From: an uncultured Blautia sp.
Lineage (GTDB): Bacteria > Bacillota > Clostridia > Lachnospirales > Lachnospiraceae
DNA length: 13,353 nt
Assembly (NCBI GenBank): GCA_900551075.1
Contig: URVB01000072.1
Location: forward strand, 1-13,353
Direction of reading: 5' to 3'
Notes under the pieces: generated by a model
The model's database searches: none
What the model saw: only the letters and a program-made list of their open reading frames with translations
Told to the model about the DNA's origin: nothing
Shown: positions 1-7,962 of the stretch, one piece after another
Numbering within the stretch: position 1 is the stretch's first letter
Layout of the letters: each line of letters starts with the position of its first letter
Program-made: the position numbers and the translations under genes

Positions 1-273
1 ATGGGGGTAGTTTGCGCTTTTTTGGCTACTCAGAAGGTTTGGTTTCACAGTAAAAGTCAATTTTATGCGATAATAATGGCATTTTTATTAAGCCGTTTAT
101 CTACATACATACCTATTGTTTTTTGCAATGTAAAAGTATCGGTTTTGGGCTATATTATTCCTCAACTGCCATATGAAATATCACAAATGGAGGATGATTT
201 ATGCACAGGCATAACACAGATTTTAGTTGTATTTATTGCTTCAATTGTCCTTAAAAGTAAAAAAAGTAATTAG
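1..273 (+). CDS. Membrane protein, unrecognised, probably 5'-truncated by window edge
   Basis: This 90-codon open frame runs from the first base of the window to a TAG stop at 271-273. The ATG at base 1 may be an internal methionine, because no upstream ribosome binding site can be seen. Two hydrophobic stretches are visible, around residues 23-42 and 70-83, and the protein ends in a short basic tail (KSKKSN), as expected for the cytoplasmic end of an integral membrane protein. I do not recognise the family. It is separated from the next gene by about 240 bases, so it probably belongs to a different unit, although it points the same way. It could be the end of an ABC permease or another multi-pass protein, but nothing in the visible part decides this. 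Confidence 0.5.
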   Translation: MGVVCAFLATQKVWFHSKSQFYAIIMAFLLSRLSTYIPIVFCNVKVSVLGYIIPQLPYEISQMEDDLCTGITQILVVFIASIVLKSKKSN

Positions 274-431
274 TTTTATTTATTTGGGGGGGAATGTAAG
301 AAATATTGTGAAAAATAAAGCTATTAGAACCATTTTTTGTCCTCGAATAAGTAGACTTAAATTACTTAATAAACTGTCTAAAACGAGAAAGAATTTATAA
401 CTCCACCCGTATTTTATGGGTTTGTATCTGA

Positions 432-449
432 CGCTATTATCGTATAGCG
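432..449 (+). promoter_or_regulatory. Inverted repeat, possible operator ahead of the transporter unit
   Basis: CGCTAT (432-437) and ATAGCG (444-449) form a perfect 6-base inverted repeat with a 6-base spacer, about 70 bases before the first gene of the transporter unit. TATTAT at 435-440 inside it could serve as a -10 element, with a weak -35 (TTTATG, 413-418) at a 16-base spacing. This would fit an operator overlapping a promoter, but the match is modest and the regulator is unknown. Confidence 0.3.
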
Positions 450-481
450 CAGGGATTAGGAAATATTTCATTACTATTTGC

Positions 482-500
482 GCTGCCAGCCAAAGGCAGC
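482..500 (+). promoter_or_regulatory. Small leader hairpin before the ribosome binding site
   Basis: GCTGCC (482-487) can pair with GGCAGC (495-500) across a 7-base loop. The hairpin lies directly upstream of the ribosome binding site CGGAGAG (505-511) and the ATG at 516. It could stabilise the message or influence initiation. No T run follows, so it is not an intrinsic terminator. Confidence 0.4.
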
Positions 501-515
501 AGAACGGAGAGTATT

Positions 516-1904
516 ATGGAAAAAAAAGTTTCTTTTATGACAATAGTTTTAGTCTTGGTTTTAGCTCTATCAGCATTCCAGAAAACACCTGATGCACCAA
601 TCGTAACAAACAAAAAGGATAGTAAATTGGAAACGGCTATATTGTCGAAGGACGCACCCAAGGAGTCTCTGAATCCAGACGCAGAGTGGAAAGAGCAATT
701 AACAAGTGCGGATAATAATGTAACAATCAATATAAATGCAGTGGTTGAGGCGCCAGAGGTACCCCAGATTTCAGTTGTATCCTGTATGCCACATTATTTT
801 ACATTAGATGAAACAAAAAATGCAATAAGTTTATTTTACGGTGATGCGACCCTTTATGACAATTCTCTAAGTGATAAGGATTGGCTTGAAACGGAGATAA
901 TAAAAAGCAGGGCCGATCTTGAATACTTGAAGAGGAATGGTGAATACCCCCTGATAGAAGATCAGGAAGCGCAACGGGTAGTTACCAATCTGGAAGAAGA
1001 GGTCGCCTGGCTTGAGGATAAGATTGTGCGGCTTGAAGCTGATTATCAAACTGTTTTAGAGGAATCGGCAGGTGTCGGAGAAATTGAACTAAAAGAAAAT
1101 GACAACGGTGCGGAATCTGTAAATGTGAGAAATGACCAAATACCGCCGATGCAGTTCTATGTTTTCAATGATAAGAATGTAAATGATGCTGCAATGGAAT
1201 ATGAGATCACGGGAAGTGATCTTTCGTCGAGCATCCCATTACAGGCAACGGAGCAGCTTGATATAAATATTTCTAGAAAGGACGCAGAGCGAAAAGCGCT
1301 GGAAGTGGCTTCATCGTGTGGCGTTCTTGAATGTAAAGTAGTGTCTGCAGCCAAAGCGCAGGTAAGTGGACAATTAAGTTATGTGTTCACGTTGGGGAGA
1401 TTAGTTGGCGGAGTGCCCAGTATACCGGTTCCGAACTATGAGGGTACACGGGCGTTTGGAGCTGACGGCAAAGAATATAGAGAACCCTGGAGACAGGAAA
1501 ATATTCAAATTGTAGTTAATGATAAAGGTGTGGTCGGTTTCTTGTGGGAATATCCGCCGGAAATCCTCAAGGTGTTGAATGAAAACGTAGCTTTGATGCC
1601 ATATATTGAAATAAAGAAAATAGCGAAAAATCAACTGCAGAGGACTCAAACCGCTGATGAATTTGAACTAAATTCCAATGGTGGAAAAGTAGTAGAAATA
1701 AACAGAATTGTATTTAACATGATGCGTGTTGCACAAAAAGAGTCTTCGGACAGCTATTATTATCTGCCAGTATGGGATTTTCTTGGTAAAACAGTGGATA
1801 ACAATATGGAAACACAGGAAGATGATGTTCCGGTATCAGAGAAGTCTTTTCTCACAATTAATGCTATTGATGGATCGATTATCGACAGGGGATTAGGATA
1901 TTGA
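516..1904 (+). CDS. Exported DUF6034-like protein, first gene of the transporter unit
   Basis: This 462-residue protein has a short basic start (MEKK) and a hydrophobic segment at residues 7-20, consistent with a signal peptide or N-terminal anchor. Acidic and helical sequence follows, with a probable coiled coil at about 122-185 rich in Leu, Glu and Lys. The C-terminal part (about 250-462) looks like a folded domain and ends with YYYLPVWDF (414-422) and LTINAIDGSIID (446-457), which I associate with the DUF6034 family of surface proteins in Firmicutes ABC transporter loci. That assignment is from memory. The context LSAFQKTP (18-25) resembles a lipobox but has Phe at position 21 where Cys would be expected, so the protein may not be lipidated. 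It overlaps the next gene by 4 bases. A likely role is an extracellular partner of the downstream transporter; the exact function is unknown. Confidence 0.75.
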   Translation: MEKKVSFMTIVLVLVLALSAFQKTPDAPIVTNKKDSKLETAILSKDAPKESLNPDAEWKEQLTSADNNVTININAVVEAPEVPQISVVSCMPHYFTLDETKNAISLFYGDATLYDNSLSDKDWLETEIIKSRADLEYLKRNGEYPLIEDQEAQRVVTNLEEEVAWLEDKIVRLEADYQTVLEESAGVGEIELKENDNGAESVNVRNDQIPPMQFYVFNDKNVNDAAMEYEITGSDLSSSIPLQATEQLDINISRKDAERKALEVASSCGVLECKVVSAAKAQVSGQLSYVFTLGRLVGGVPSIPVPNYEGTRAFGADGKEYREPWRQENIQIVVNDKGVVGFLWEYPPEILKVLNENVALMPYIEIKKIAKNQLQRTQTADEFELNSNGGKVVEINRIVFNMMRVAQKESSDSYYYLPVWDFLGKTVDNNMETQEDDVPVSEKSFLTINAIDGSIIDRGLGY

Positions 1905-2716
1905 AAAACAATGCCTTTTCAGCGGATATGAATAATGCTTTAAAATCACGGGGACTCGTTATTGGTACTGTTGGTATGGCAGCGGCTGGTTTCTTAAGCG
2001 TGTTCGAACAAATACTGCCTGTATTTCAGGGACGTTTTGCGGAAACGGGACTGGATAAAGGATTCGTGATGCGTTTGATGTTTACCGCAGTATCCTCCGA
2101 TCTGGTTTTATTGGTGTTTCCTATTTTATGTACGCTTCCTTTTACTTCAGCATTTTTAGATGACTATAAAAGTCATTTTATCCGCAAATATCTGCCGCGT
2201 GCTGGAAAGAAGAATTATGTAGAAGCAAAAGTTTTTGTGACGGCTCTGTCGGGAGGGCTTACTCTTTTTATCGGTGTGATTTTAATGTTTCTTGTTTTTG
2301 CCATATTATTTCTTCCGATGGAAACAGCTGCGGAGACAGCTGAAGTATTCGGAACAGAAATGCAGATGATAGAAAATAGTATAACAGCACAAAGAAATTT
2401 GGAAAAGTTTATGATGCAGGCATTTGTGTTCTTTCTAAATGGATGCTTCTGGTCATTAGTTGGGGGGATACTGGCGGCGGTGACCATGAGCAAATATATG
2501 GCTTACGCTTCCCCTTTTATATTGTATTATGTACTTGTCATATTTTCAAAGCGGTATTTTAAGATTTTATATGTGCTAAATCCACAAGAATGGATAAATC
2601 CCGTTTCTGAATGGGTGGGGGGAACAAAGGGAGCTGTTTTATTTATTGTGGAATTAATTATCGCAGCAGGATTTCTATATAGTCATATTATTGAAAGGAA
2701 ATTACGGGATGTGTAA
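1901..2716 (+). CDS. ABC-2-like transporter membrane protein (first of two)
   Basis: The 271-residue product has about six membrane segments, near residues 18-38, 63-85, 111-138, 171-196, 199-217 and 244-262, with basic loops at 94-109 (RKYLPRAGKKNY) and at the C-terminus (ERKLRDV). This is the size and shape of the permease subunits of peptide-antibiotic immunity and other ABC-2-type exporters. The start is TTG at 1901, overlapping the previous stop as TTGA; AGGGG at 1887-1891 is well placed for it. An in-frame ATG at 1928 would give a protein nine residues shorter but has no comparable ribosome binding site. The gene is followed by a second, dissimilar membrane protein and then an ATPase, so the two probably form a heterodimeric channel. 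No catalytic motif is expected or seen. Confidence 0.75.
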   Translation: MKNNAFSADMNNALKSRGLVIGTVGMAAAGFLSVFEQILPVFQGRFAETGLDKGFVMRLMFTAVSSDLVLLVFPILCTLPFTSAFLDDYKSHFIRKYLPRAGKKNYVEAKVFVTALSGGLTLFIGVILMFLVFAILFLPMETAAETAEVFGTEMQMIENSITAQRNLEKFMMQAFVFFLNGCFWSLVGGILAAVTMSKYMAYASPFILYYVLVIFSKRYFKILYVLNPQEWINPVSEWVGGTKGAVLFIVELIIAAGFLYSHIIERKLRDV

Positions 2717-3608
2717 ATTGAGACAGGCATATGCTGTATGCAATTACAATTTTCGCCGATGGCATAAAAATCCACGTGTATTTATTACGTTTGCACTTGC
2801 TTTTATTCTTTGTTTTCTGCTTTCTGAAAAAGCAGTGGAGTTCGCAGGTAAATATGGTACCACTATGCAGCTTGTGGAAGCATTTGTATGGACTTTTGGT
2901 GATGCTACAAATATTATGCTTTCTTCTCTGCTTCTCATACTGCTGTTTGCGGATATGCCGTTTATAGGAGCTGGAACACCGTATTATTTGATGCGTATTA
3001 ATCGCGTGATATGGGCGTGGGGTCAAATCATTTATATTACGCTTGCTACCGTGTTGTACATAACGTTTATTCTGGTAACCACATCTTTACTCTGTGCGGG
3101 TAACAGCTTTATTGGAAATATGTGGAGCGAAACGGCAGCAATGCTTGGATATTCAGGACTGGGGGAAGCGGTTGCACTTGCATCCTCTGTAAAAACGATG
3201 GAAATGTCGTATCCATATGAATGTATGGCGGTTATATTTTTGCTTATGATTTTATATACGCTGCTGATGGTATTAATTATGCTTATGGTGAATTTGCGAA
3301 AAGGCCAGTTTTGGGGAACTGTTAGTGTTTTTGTTTTCAGTCTCTATGGCTTATTGCTTAACCCGCAGATATTCAAACAGATTTTTAGCTTATCAGATCA
3401 GCTCATGTATAAAGCCAATTTAGCAGTAGGCTGGCTATCGCCACTTAACCACGCCACGTATTATATGCACAATTTTGGGTATGATCTTTTGCCACGGCTA
3501 TGGCAAACATGTGCCATATTCACTGGATTGATTGCGATGTGTTTCTTACTGATACTGCATTCCATGAGAAAATACAACTTTAATTTTACAGGAAGTGAGA
3601 TATCATGA
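2709..3608 (+). CDS. ABC-2-like transporter membrane protein (second of two)
   Basis: From the ATG at 2709 the product is 299 residues with about six hydrophobic segments, near 22-39, 66-86, 104-128, 173-195, 201-217 and 266-284. The frame also opens at TTG 2691, but I prefer 2709: AAAGGA (2694-2699) lies 9 bases upstream and the start then overlaps the previous stop as ATGTGTAA, a typical coupling signal. The protein starts with a basic segment (residues 13-23, NYNFRRWHKNP) before the first membrane helix, as in many ABC-2 permeases. It overlaps the following ATPase gene by 4 bases (ATGA at 3605). It is probably the partner permease of the protein encoded just upstream. The substrate cannot be read from the sequence. 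Confidence 0.75.
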   Translation: MCKLRQAYAVCNYNFRRWHKNPRVFITFALAFILCFLLSEKAVEFAGKYGTTMQLVEAFVWTFGDATNIMLSSLLLILLFADMPFIGAGTPYYLMRINRVIWAWGQIIYITLATVLYITFILVTTSLLCAGNSFIGNMWSETAAMLGYSGLGEAVALASSVKTMEMSYPYECMAVIFLLMILYTLLMVLIMLMVNLRKGQFWGTVSVFVFSLYGLLLNPQIFKQIFSLSDQLMYKANLAVGWLSPLNHATYYMHNFGYDLLPRLWQTCAIFTGLIAMCFLLILHSMRKYNFNFTGSEIS

Positions 3609-4249
3609 AGGATATAGCGATTAGAGTAGAGCATGTATATAAGCAGTTTGGTGGGGAAACTGTGCTGACCGATATCAATCATAACTTTGAGCGTGGAAAA
3701 ATACATGGGATAGTAGGCAATAATGGTTCCGGAAAAACGGTGCTTTTTAAATGTATGTGTGGATTCATGCTTCCTTCCAAGGGGAAAATATTCATTGATT
3801 ATGAGCGGGTAGGTGTGGATATGGATTTTCCGGATGACATGGGTATTATCATTGAAACACCTGGCTTTCTTCCGAATCTTTCGGGGCTTAAGAACTTGCA
3901 GATATTAGCAAGTCTTAAAAGAAAAATTGGAAACAAGGAAATAAGGAAGGTAATTCGGCAGGTCGGACTTGATCCTGACATAAAAAAACACGTTGGTCAG
4001 TATTCTCTTGGTATGCGTCAGCGCCTCGGGATAGCACAGGCAATCATGGAAGATCCGGCATATCTTATTCTGGATGAGCCATTCAATGGTCTTGATAAAA
4101 GAGGGGTTAAAGAGATGAGGGTAATAATAAAAGAACTGCGTTCAAAGGGTAAAACAATATTACTTGCCAGCCACAATGCTGCTGACATTGATGAACTGTG
4201 TGATACAGTCTGTGAAATGGATAAGGGGATACTGACAGTAATCAGGTGA
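3605..4249 (+). CDS. ABC transporter ATPase with an E-loop (lantibiotic-immunity/bacitracin type)
   Basis: This 214-residue ATPase carries all the nucleotide-binding motifs: Walker A GNNGSGKT (38-45), signature YSLGMRQR (133-140), Walker B YLILDEP (153-159, Asp157 and Glu158), D-loop NGLD (161-164) and the switch His190 (ASH). At the Q-loop position the sequence is IIIETPGFLPNLSG (81-94), so Glu84 replaces the usual Gln. This E-loop is a known hallmark of LanF-type lantibiotic immunity ATPases and is also seen in BcrA-like proteins. It should drive the two membrane proteins encoded directly upstream. The short length, without an accessory C-terminal domain, also fits a LanF-like protein. No lanthipeptide precursor or synthetase gene is visible, so the transporter may protect against foreign peptides or export an unknown one. 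Confidence 0.88.
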   Translation: MKDIAIRVEHVYKQFGGETVLTDINHNFERGKIHGIVGNNGSGKTVLFKCMCGFMLPSKGKIFIDYERVGVDMDFPDDMGIIIETPGFLPNLSGLKNLQILASLKRKIGNKEIRKVIRQVGLDPDIKKHVGQYSLGMRQRLGIAQAIMEDPAYLILDEPFNGLDKRGVKEMRVIIKELRSKGKTILLASHNAADIDELCDTVCEMDKGILTVIR

Positions 4250-4253
4250 GATT

Positions 4254-4961
4254 ATGGAGAAAAAGAAACCAATTATTAGTCTGCATAATGTGGTGAAAAT
4301 ATATAAATCAAAAACTGTGCGGTTTAAAGCTTTGAATGGTATCAGTCTCAATGTATATCCGAATGAATTTGTTGCTATTGTTGGAACATCAGGCAGTGGA
4401 AAATCTACTATGCTAAATCTTATCGCTGGATTAGAGAAACCCACTGCGGGAAAAATATTTGTAAGAGGACGGCCAATTCACAAAATGAGCGAGGATGAAC
4501 TTGTAGATTTTCGGCTGAAGCATGTGGGGTTTATTTTTCAGAATTTTAATTTGCTGGATTCTCTTACGACTCTTGAAAATGCGGCGTTTCCACTGACTTT
4601 GCGTGGAATGCGGGAGAAGGAGAGAGTAAAAGCGGCAAAAAAAACGCTGAATGACCTGGGCTTACAGGAACATCTTCTGCATTATCCCAATGAATTGTCA
4701 GGAGGACAGCAGCAACGTGTTTCCATTGCAAGGGCAGTCATCACTCATCCTCAGATTATTTTTGCTGATGAACCAACCGGAAATCTGGATAGTAGTACAG
4801 CGGAACAGATTATAGATATCTTGAAGAATATTGTTCATCAGGAGGGCAGTACTCTTTTGATGGTAACGCATGATATAGAAAAAGCGAAGTATGCTGATAG
4901 GATTGTTCGTCTTGCAGATGGGGTTATTATCAATATAGAAACAAGAGAGGAACAGGAATGA
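4254..4961 (+). CDS. ABC transporter ATPase, LolD/MacB-type
   Basis: This 235-residue protein has Walker A GTSGSGKST (44-52), Q-loop Gln96 in FIFQNFNLL, signature LSGGQQQR (148-155), Walker B IIFADEP (168-174) followed by TGNLDS (175-180), and the switch His206 in VTHD. ADEPTGNLDS and FQNFNLL are typical of the LolD/MacB/FtsE-like class, whose partners are FtsX-fold permeases. That partner is encoded at 6676-7959, two genes downstream, with an exported protein between. Its normal Q-loop separates it clearly from the E-loop ATPase just upstream, so two different transporters share this unit. It starts 4 bases after the previous stop, and its ribosome binding site AGGTGAG (4244-4250) lies across that stop codon. 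It overlaps the following gene by 4 bases (ATGA, 4958). Confidence 0.92.
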   Translation: MEKKKPIISLHNVVKIYKSKTVRFKALNGISLNVYPNEFVAIVGTSGSGKSTMLNLIAGLEKPTAGKIFVRGRPIHKMSEDELVDFRLKHVGFIFQNFNLLDSLTTLENAAFPLTLRGMREKERVKAAKKTLNDLGLQEHLLHYPNELSGGQQQRVSIARAVITHPQIIFADEPTGNLDSSTAEQIIDILKNIVHQEGSTLLMVTHDIEKAKYADRIVRLADGVIINIETREEQE

Positions 4962-6664
4962 AGAAAAAAATAATACCGACCACAGTATTTGCGCTGATAT
5001 TGTTAATGCCTAGTATAACATTGGCAAATTCGGATGTGATAGCTGTCAGTGGAAGTGATTTACTATTCTCGGATGGTTTTGATTTAGACGCAGGAATTAG
5101 CAATGAAGGCGAACTACCATTCGTGGTGGAATTTGTTCCTGATACGGGAATGGATAATGAAAATAATTTGCCGTCTCCAACTGAACCCATTCCATCTCCA
5201 ACTGAACCCATTCCAGAAATTCCCAGTGAGAAAATGTTAAGCATTGACAATGAAAATGTCTATGAAAAAATGAATAAATCATATGATGAGGGGTATTATC
5301 CTACTGTGCAAAATGGGGCCGCTACATTAGTATTGCCGTTAATTGCCTCCGGAGATATACTGAATAATAAAATACGTGTGAAATTCGATTTAGGTTCTCC
5401 TGATTCTTCGCCCTTTCGCTTTGACAATTATGATAAGACTGTAATGTTGCAAAGCCATCCTGTGAATAATGGTACTAATGTGGTAAATTCTTTTTTAATT
5501 TCGTTGGATATACCATTAATTGAAAATTGGACCGAAGGTCGCTTTCTTGTTGATATTACAACAACAGGACAATGGGCGGATGGTTCTATTTTTAAACAGG
5601 AGTTTCCGTTATATGTAACGCTAATTGAAAACGCTGATTCCAGTGCTGTCTTTAGTCCGCGATTAAGTCCCACACCAAAAACGGAAGAAATGCCACAACC
5701 TGTACCGGAGTCAGGAAACTTGTCAAAATCGGAGTCCGCGGAGGAACAACCGGTTCCTCAGGCGAAAATTCTCCTGGAAAGTTTCTCAGTAAATCCTTCT
5801 TCTGTGATGACAGGTGAAGAATTTAGTATTTCAGCAGTTTTTAGAAACACAAACAAAAAACAGTCTCTAAACAATGTGAAAATTACCGTCACAGGAGAAA
5901 CGACGGACGTCATTCCTGCAGGAGGTGATGATACAGGTAGTTTCTACTTTGAAAGTATTCCCGACCAGGGAACTGCTACGATTAATATGAAAATGAAAGC
6001 GTCCTACAATGCAAAAACAGGGCCGCATAAAATAAAGTTTTCTATCGAATATGAAGGCCATAAATCAATTGCATATACAGCATCAGAAGAGGCCTTAGTA
6101 CAAATCATGCAGCCTGTGCGACTTGAATTTGATGAACCTCAGATTCCCAAAGAAGTAAATGCGGGAGATACAATATCAATTTCTATGAATGTAATGAATT
6201 TGGGCCTTAATATGGTGCACAATGTTCGAATGACGGTGAGGGCACAAGGATTGTTGCCTGAAAAAACAGTATTTTTAGGCAATATAGAAAGTGGTGCGGC
6301 TAAAAAGGGGGATTTATACGCTTTTGTTGAGACACTGAACATGTCTGATTCAAAGGAGACAAAGAAAGACAATAAATATGGCATGACACATGGGAATGTT
6401 ATTTTGATCTATGAAGATGAATATGGACAGGAATATACCAATGAATTTGGTTTTCGTACAAATATTAATCCACCTGTGATTTTGACTGAAGAAGAATCTG
6501 AGAAAGAGAAAAAACCTAAAAATCAAGGTCAATGGTGGATTTCTGTAATTATTGTTGCAGGAATAATCGTTATATTTGTAGGTGTACGCATATTTGACAG
6601 AAAAAAGAAAGAGCGGATCCGTCGTCAGGAAGATGATGATTTTGATGACGATTTACAATACTAA
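4958..6664 (+). CDS. Exported, membrane-anchored CARDB-like protein, likely partner of the MacB-type transporter
   Basis: The 568-residue product starts with a clear signal peptide (KKK, hydrophobic 7-22, probable cleavage after TLA at 21-23). A linker contains two exact copies of SPTEPIP (73-86). A first domain spans about 95-225, a Pro/Ser/Glu-rich linker about 233-268, and then two beta-rich segments follow at about 270-382 and 386-502. These have spaced phrases such as SFSVNPSSVMTGEEF and MNVMNLGLNMVHNV, typical of CARDB/COG1361-type Ig-like domains. A membrane helix lies near 527-544, followed by basic RKKKER and a very acidic tail (EDDDFDDDLQY). The bulk should sit outside, anchored by the C-terminal helix. 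It lies between the ATPase and permease of a MacB-type transporter, so I infer an adaptor-like or substrate-binding role. Family assignment is by motif and composition only. Confidence 0.78.
   Translation: MKKKIIPTTVFALILLMPSITLANSDVIAVSGSDLLFSDGFDLDAGISNEGELPFVVEFVPDTGMDNENNLPSPTEPIPSPTEPIPEIPSEKMLSIDNENVYEKMNKSYDEGYYPTVQNGAATLVLPLIASGDILNNKIRVKFDLGSPDSSPFRFDNYDKTVMLQSHPVNNGTNVVNSFLISLDIPLIENWTEGRFLVDITTTGQWADGSIFKQEFPLYVTLIENADSSAVFSPRLSPTPKTEEMPQPVPESGNLSKSESAEEQPVPQAKILLESFSVNPSSVMTGEEFSISAVFRNTNKKQSLNNVKITVTGETTDVIPAGGDDTGSFYFESIPDQGTATINMKMKASYNAKTGPHKIKFSIEYEGHKSIAYTASEEALVQIMQPVRLEFDEPQIPKEVNAGDTISISMNVMNLGLNMVHNVRMTVRAQGLLPEKTVFLGNIESGAAKKGDLYAFVETLNMSDSKETKKDNKYGMTHGNVILIYEDEYGQEYTNEFGFRTNINPPVILTEEESEKEKKPKNQGQWWISVIIVAGIIVIFVGVRIFDRKKKERIRRQEDDDFDDDLQY
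5174..5215 (+). repeat. Perfect 21-base tandem repeat, two copies, in frame
   Basis: TCTCCAACTGAACCCATTCC plus A (5174-5194) is repeated exactly at 5195-5215. Each copy encodes SPTEPIP in the extracellular linker of the CARDB-like protein. Identity at every third-codon position suggests a recent duplication by slippage. Copy number could vary between strains without breaking the frame. Confidence 0.95.
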
Positions 6665-6675
6665 GGGAAGTAGAT

Positions 6676-7959
6676 ATGAAAGCAAAAGACCTTCTAAAAT
6701 TTGCCGTTACGGGGCTGAAGCGCCGCAAAGCCAGAACTATTTTGACTGTATTGGGAGTGATTATCGGTACAGTATGTATTGTATTAATGTTTGCAATAGG
6801 TCTGTCCAACTACAGGCAATTTGAACAGAATATTCTTACGGATCAAAGCCTGTCAGAGATAACGATTAATAATTATTCTAGTAGCACAATAAAAAAAGGC
6901 ATCACAGACAGTATAATCCAATCTATTAGTACCTTGCCTCATATCAAGACGGTATCTCCTGTCATAGAGCTTCCCGTGACCATAATAGCAGGAAATTATG
7001 AAGCAAATCTGCAGCTCAAAGGGATTGACCCTCAGATGGTAGACGTGAAGTACGCTCAGGGCGGTATTTTTAAGGAAAATAATGCAATTCCTTCTATTGT
7101 GTGCGGAGGAAATACCCTACGGTATTTTATAGATTCGGAAAAACCACCAAATTATGCAGATTATAATGCCATGGAAAACTATAGCCCTGATATTGATCTG
7201 ATGAATACAGAGATGGTGATGCTTCTGGGCTCCGAAACAGAGGATACAGAAATACCGGCATCACAGCAATACCGGGTAACTGTTTCCGGAATTACGGAAA
7301 AATCCTATAGTGAATCAAGCTATGATGTATATATTGATATTGCCGCCGCAAAACGGATTCTTATGGAAAACCGGGAACTTGCACAGGCATTGGGACTGGA
7401 TATCAACTCTTATAATACCGTAAAAATTGTCGTGGATGATATGGATGATGTAGAGAGTGTTTTGAAGGAAGTAAAAAAGTTAGGCTATGAAACATACAGT
7501 CCTACAGAATCCATTATGCAAATGCAGGAAGAACAGGCGCGTCAGCAGGGACAGCTTTTTGCAATCGGATTCATTTCACTTTTTGTATCTGCAATTGGAA
7601 TTGCCAACACCATGTATGCCAATATACTGGAGCGTAGATGCGATATTGGAGTCATGAAAGTATTAGGAATGAAAATCCGCTGGATACGCAATTTGTTTGT
7701 ATTAGAAGCTGCTTTGATTGGTTTGCTGGGCGGTTTGGCAGGAATCGGAATCAGCTATTTTGTGGTATTGGTGATAAATACAGGAACATCGGAAACCTCT
7801 TTCTTAGGAATGTATTTTTCGGAGGGAATGGAAGTGTCTATACCTATGTGGCTATCGGTAGCAGCTATATTTATTGCGGTGAGTGTTGGGATTTTATCCG
7901 GTATTTACCCTGCATATAAAGCGACAAAAATGAGTGTGCTGGAGGCGATGAGGAATTAA
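6676..7959 (+). CDS. ABC transporter permease, MacB/FtsX type
   Basis: This 427-residue protein has the classic MacB layout: an N-terminal amphipathic basic stretch (KRRKART, 15-21), a first membrane helix at about 22-43, a large extracellular domain (about 44-290), and then three helices near 293-315, 338-366 and 390-412. The phrases RRKARTILTVLGVIIG (16-31), MYANILERRCDIGVMKVLG (313-331) and GIYPAYKATKM (409-419) are hallmarks of the MacB_PCD and FtsX domains. It should pair with the LolD/MacB-type ATPase at 4254 and act by transmitting ATP-driven movement across the membrane rather than as a simple channel. The ribosome binding site AAGGGAAG (6663-6670) overlaps the previous stop, 11 bases separating the genes. 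It closes the unit, with TAA followed at once by TAG. Confidence 0.93.
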   Translation: MKAKDLLKFAVTGLKRRKARTILTVLGVIIGTVCIVLMFAIGLSNYRQFEQNILTDQSLSEITINNYSSSTIKKGITDSIIQSISTLPHIKTVSPVIELPVTIIAGNYEANLQLKGIDPQMVDVKYAQGGIFKENNAIPSIVCGGNTLRYFIDSEKPPNYADYNAMENYSPDIDLMNTEMVMLLGSETEDTEIPASQQYRVTVSGITEKSYSESSYDVYIDIAAAKRILMENRELAQALGLDINSYNTVKIVVDDMDDVESVLKEVKKLGYETYSPTESIMQMQEEQARQQGQLFAIGFISLFVSAIGIANTMYANILERRCDIGVMKVLGMKIRWIRNLFVLEAALIGLLGGLAGIGISYFVVLVINTGTSETSFLGMYFSEGMEVSIPMWLSVAAIFIAVSVGILSGIYPAYKATKMSVLEAMRN

Positions 7960-7962
7960 TAG

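Noticed and set aside
286..299. Seven-G run followed by ATGTAA, possibly a phase-variable tract or a start-stop element
   Set aside because: The tract lies between genes, the G run is too close to the ATG for a ribosome site, and no frame depends on its length.
308..400. A 30-codon GTG-started frame with one Cys and a basic tail, possibly a small peptide or pheromone precursor
   Set aside because: There is no well-placed ribosome binding site, it does not fit AgrD-like or bacteriocin patterns, and a frame this short is expected by chance.
2691..2708. Upstream TTG start for the second membrane protein
   Set aside because: The ATG at 2709 has the better-placed AAAGGA and gives a standard short overlap with the previous gene.
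4930..5250. A minus-strand frame with repeated GMGSVGD
   Set aside because: The repeat is simply the reverse strand of the 21-base duplication in the CARDB-like gene.
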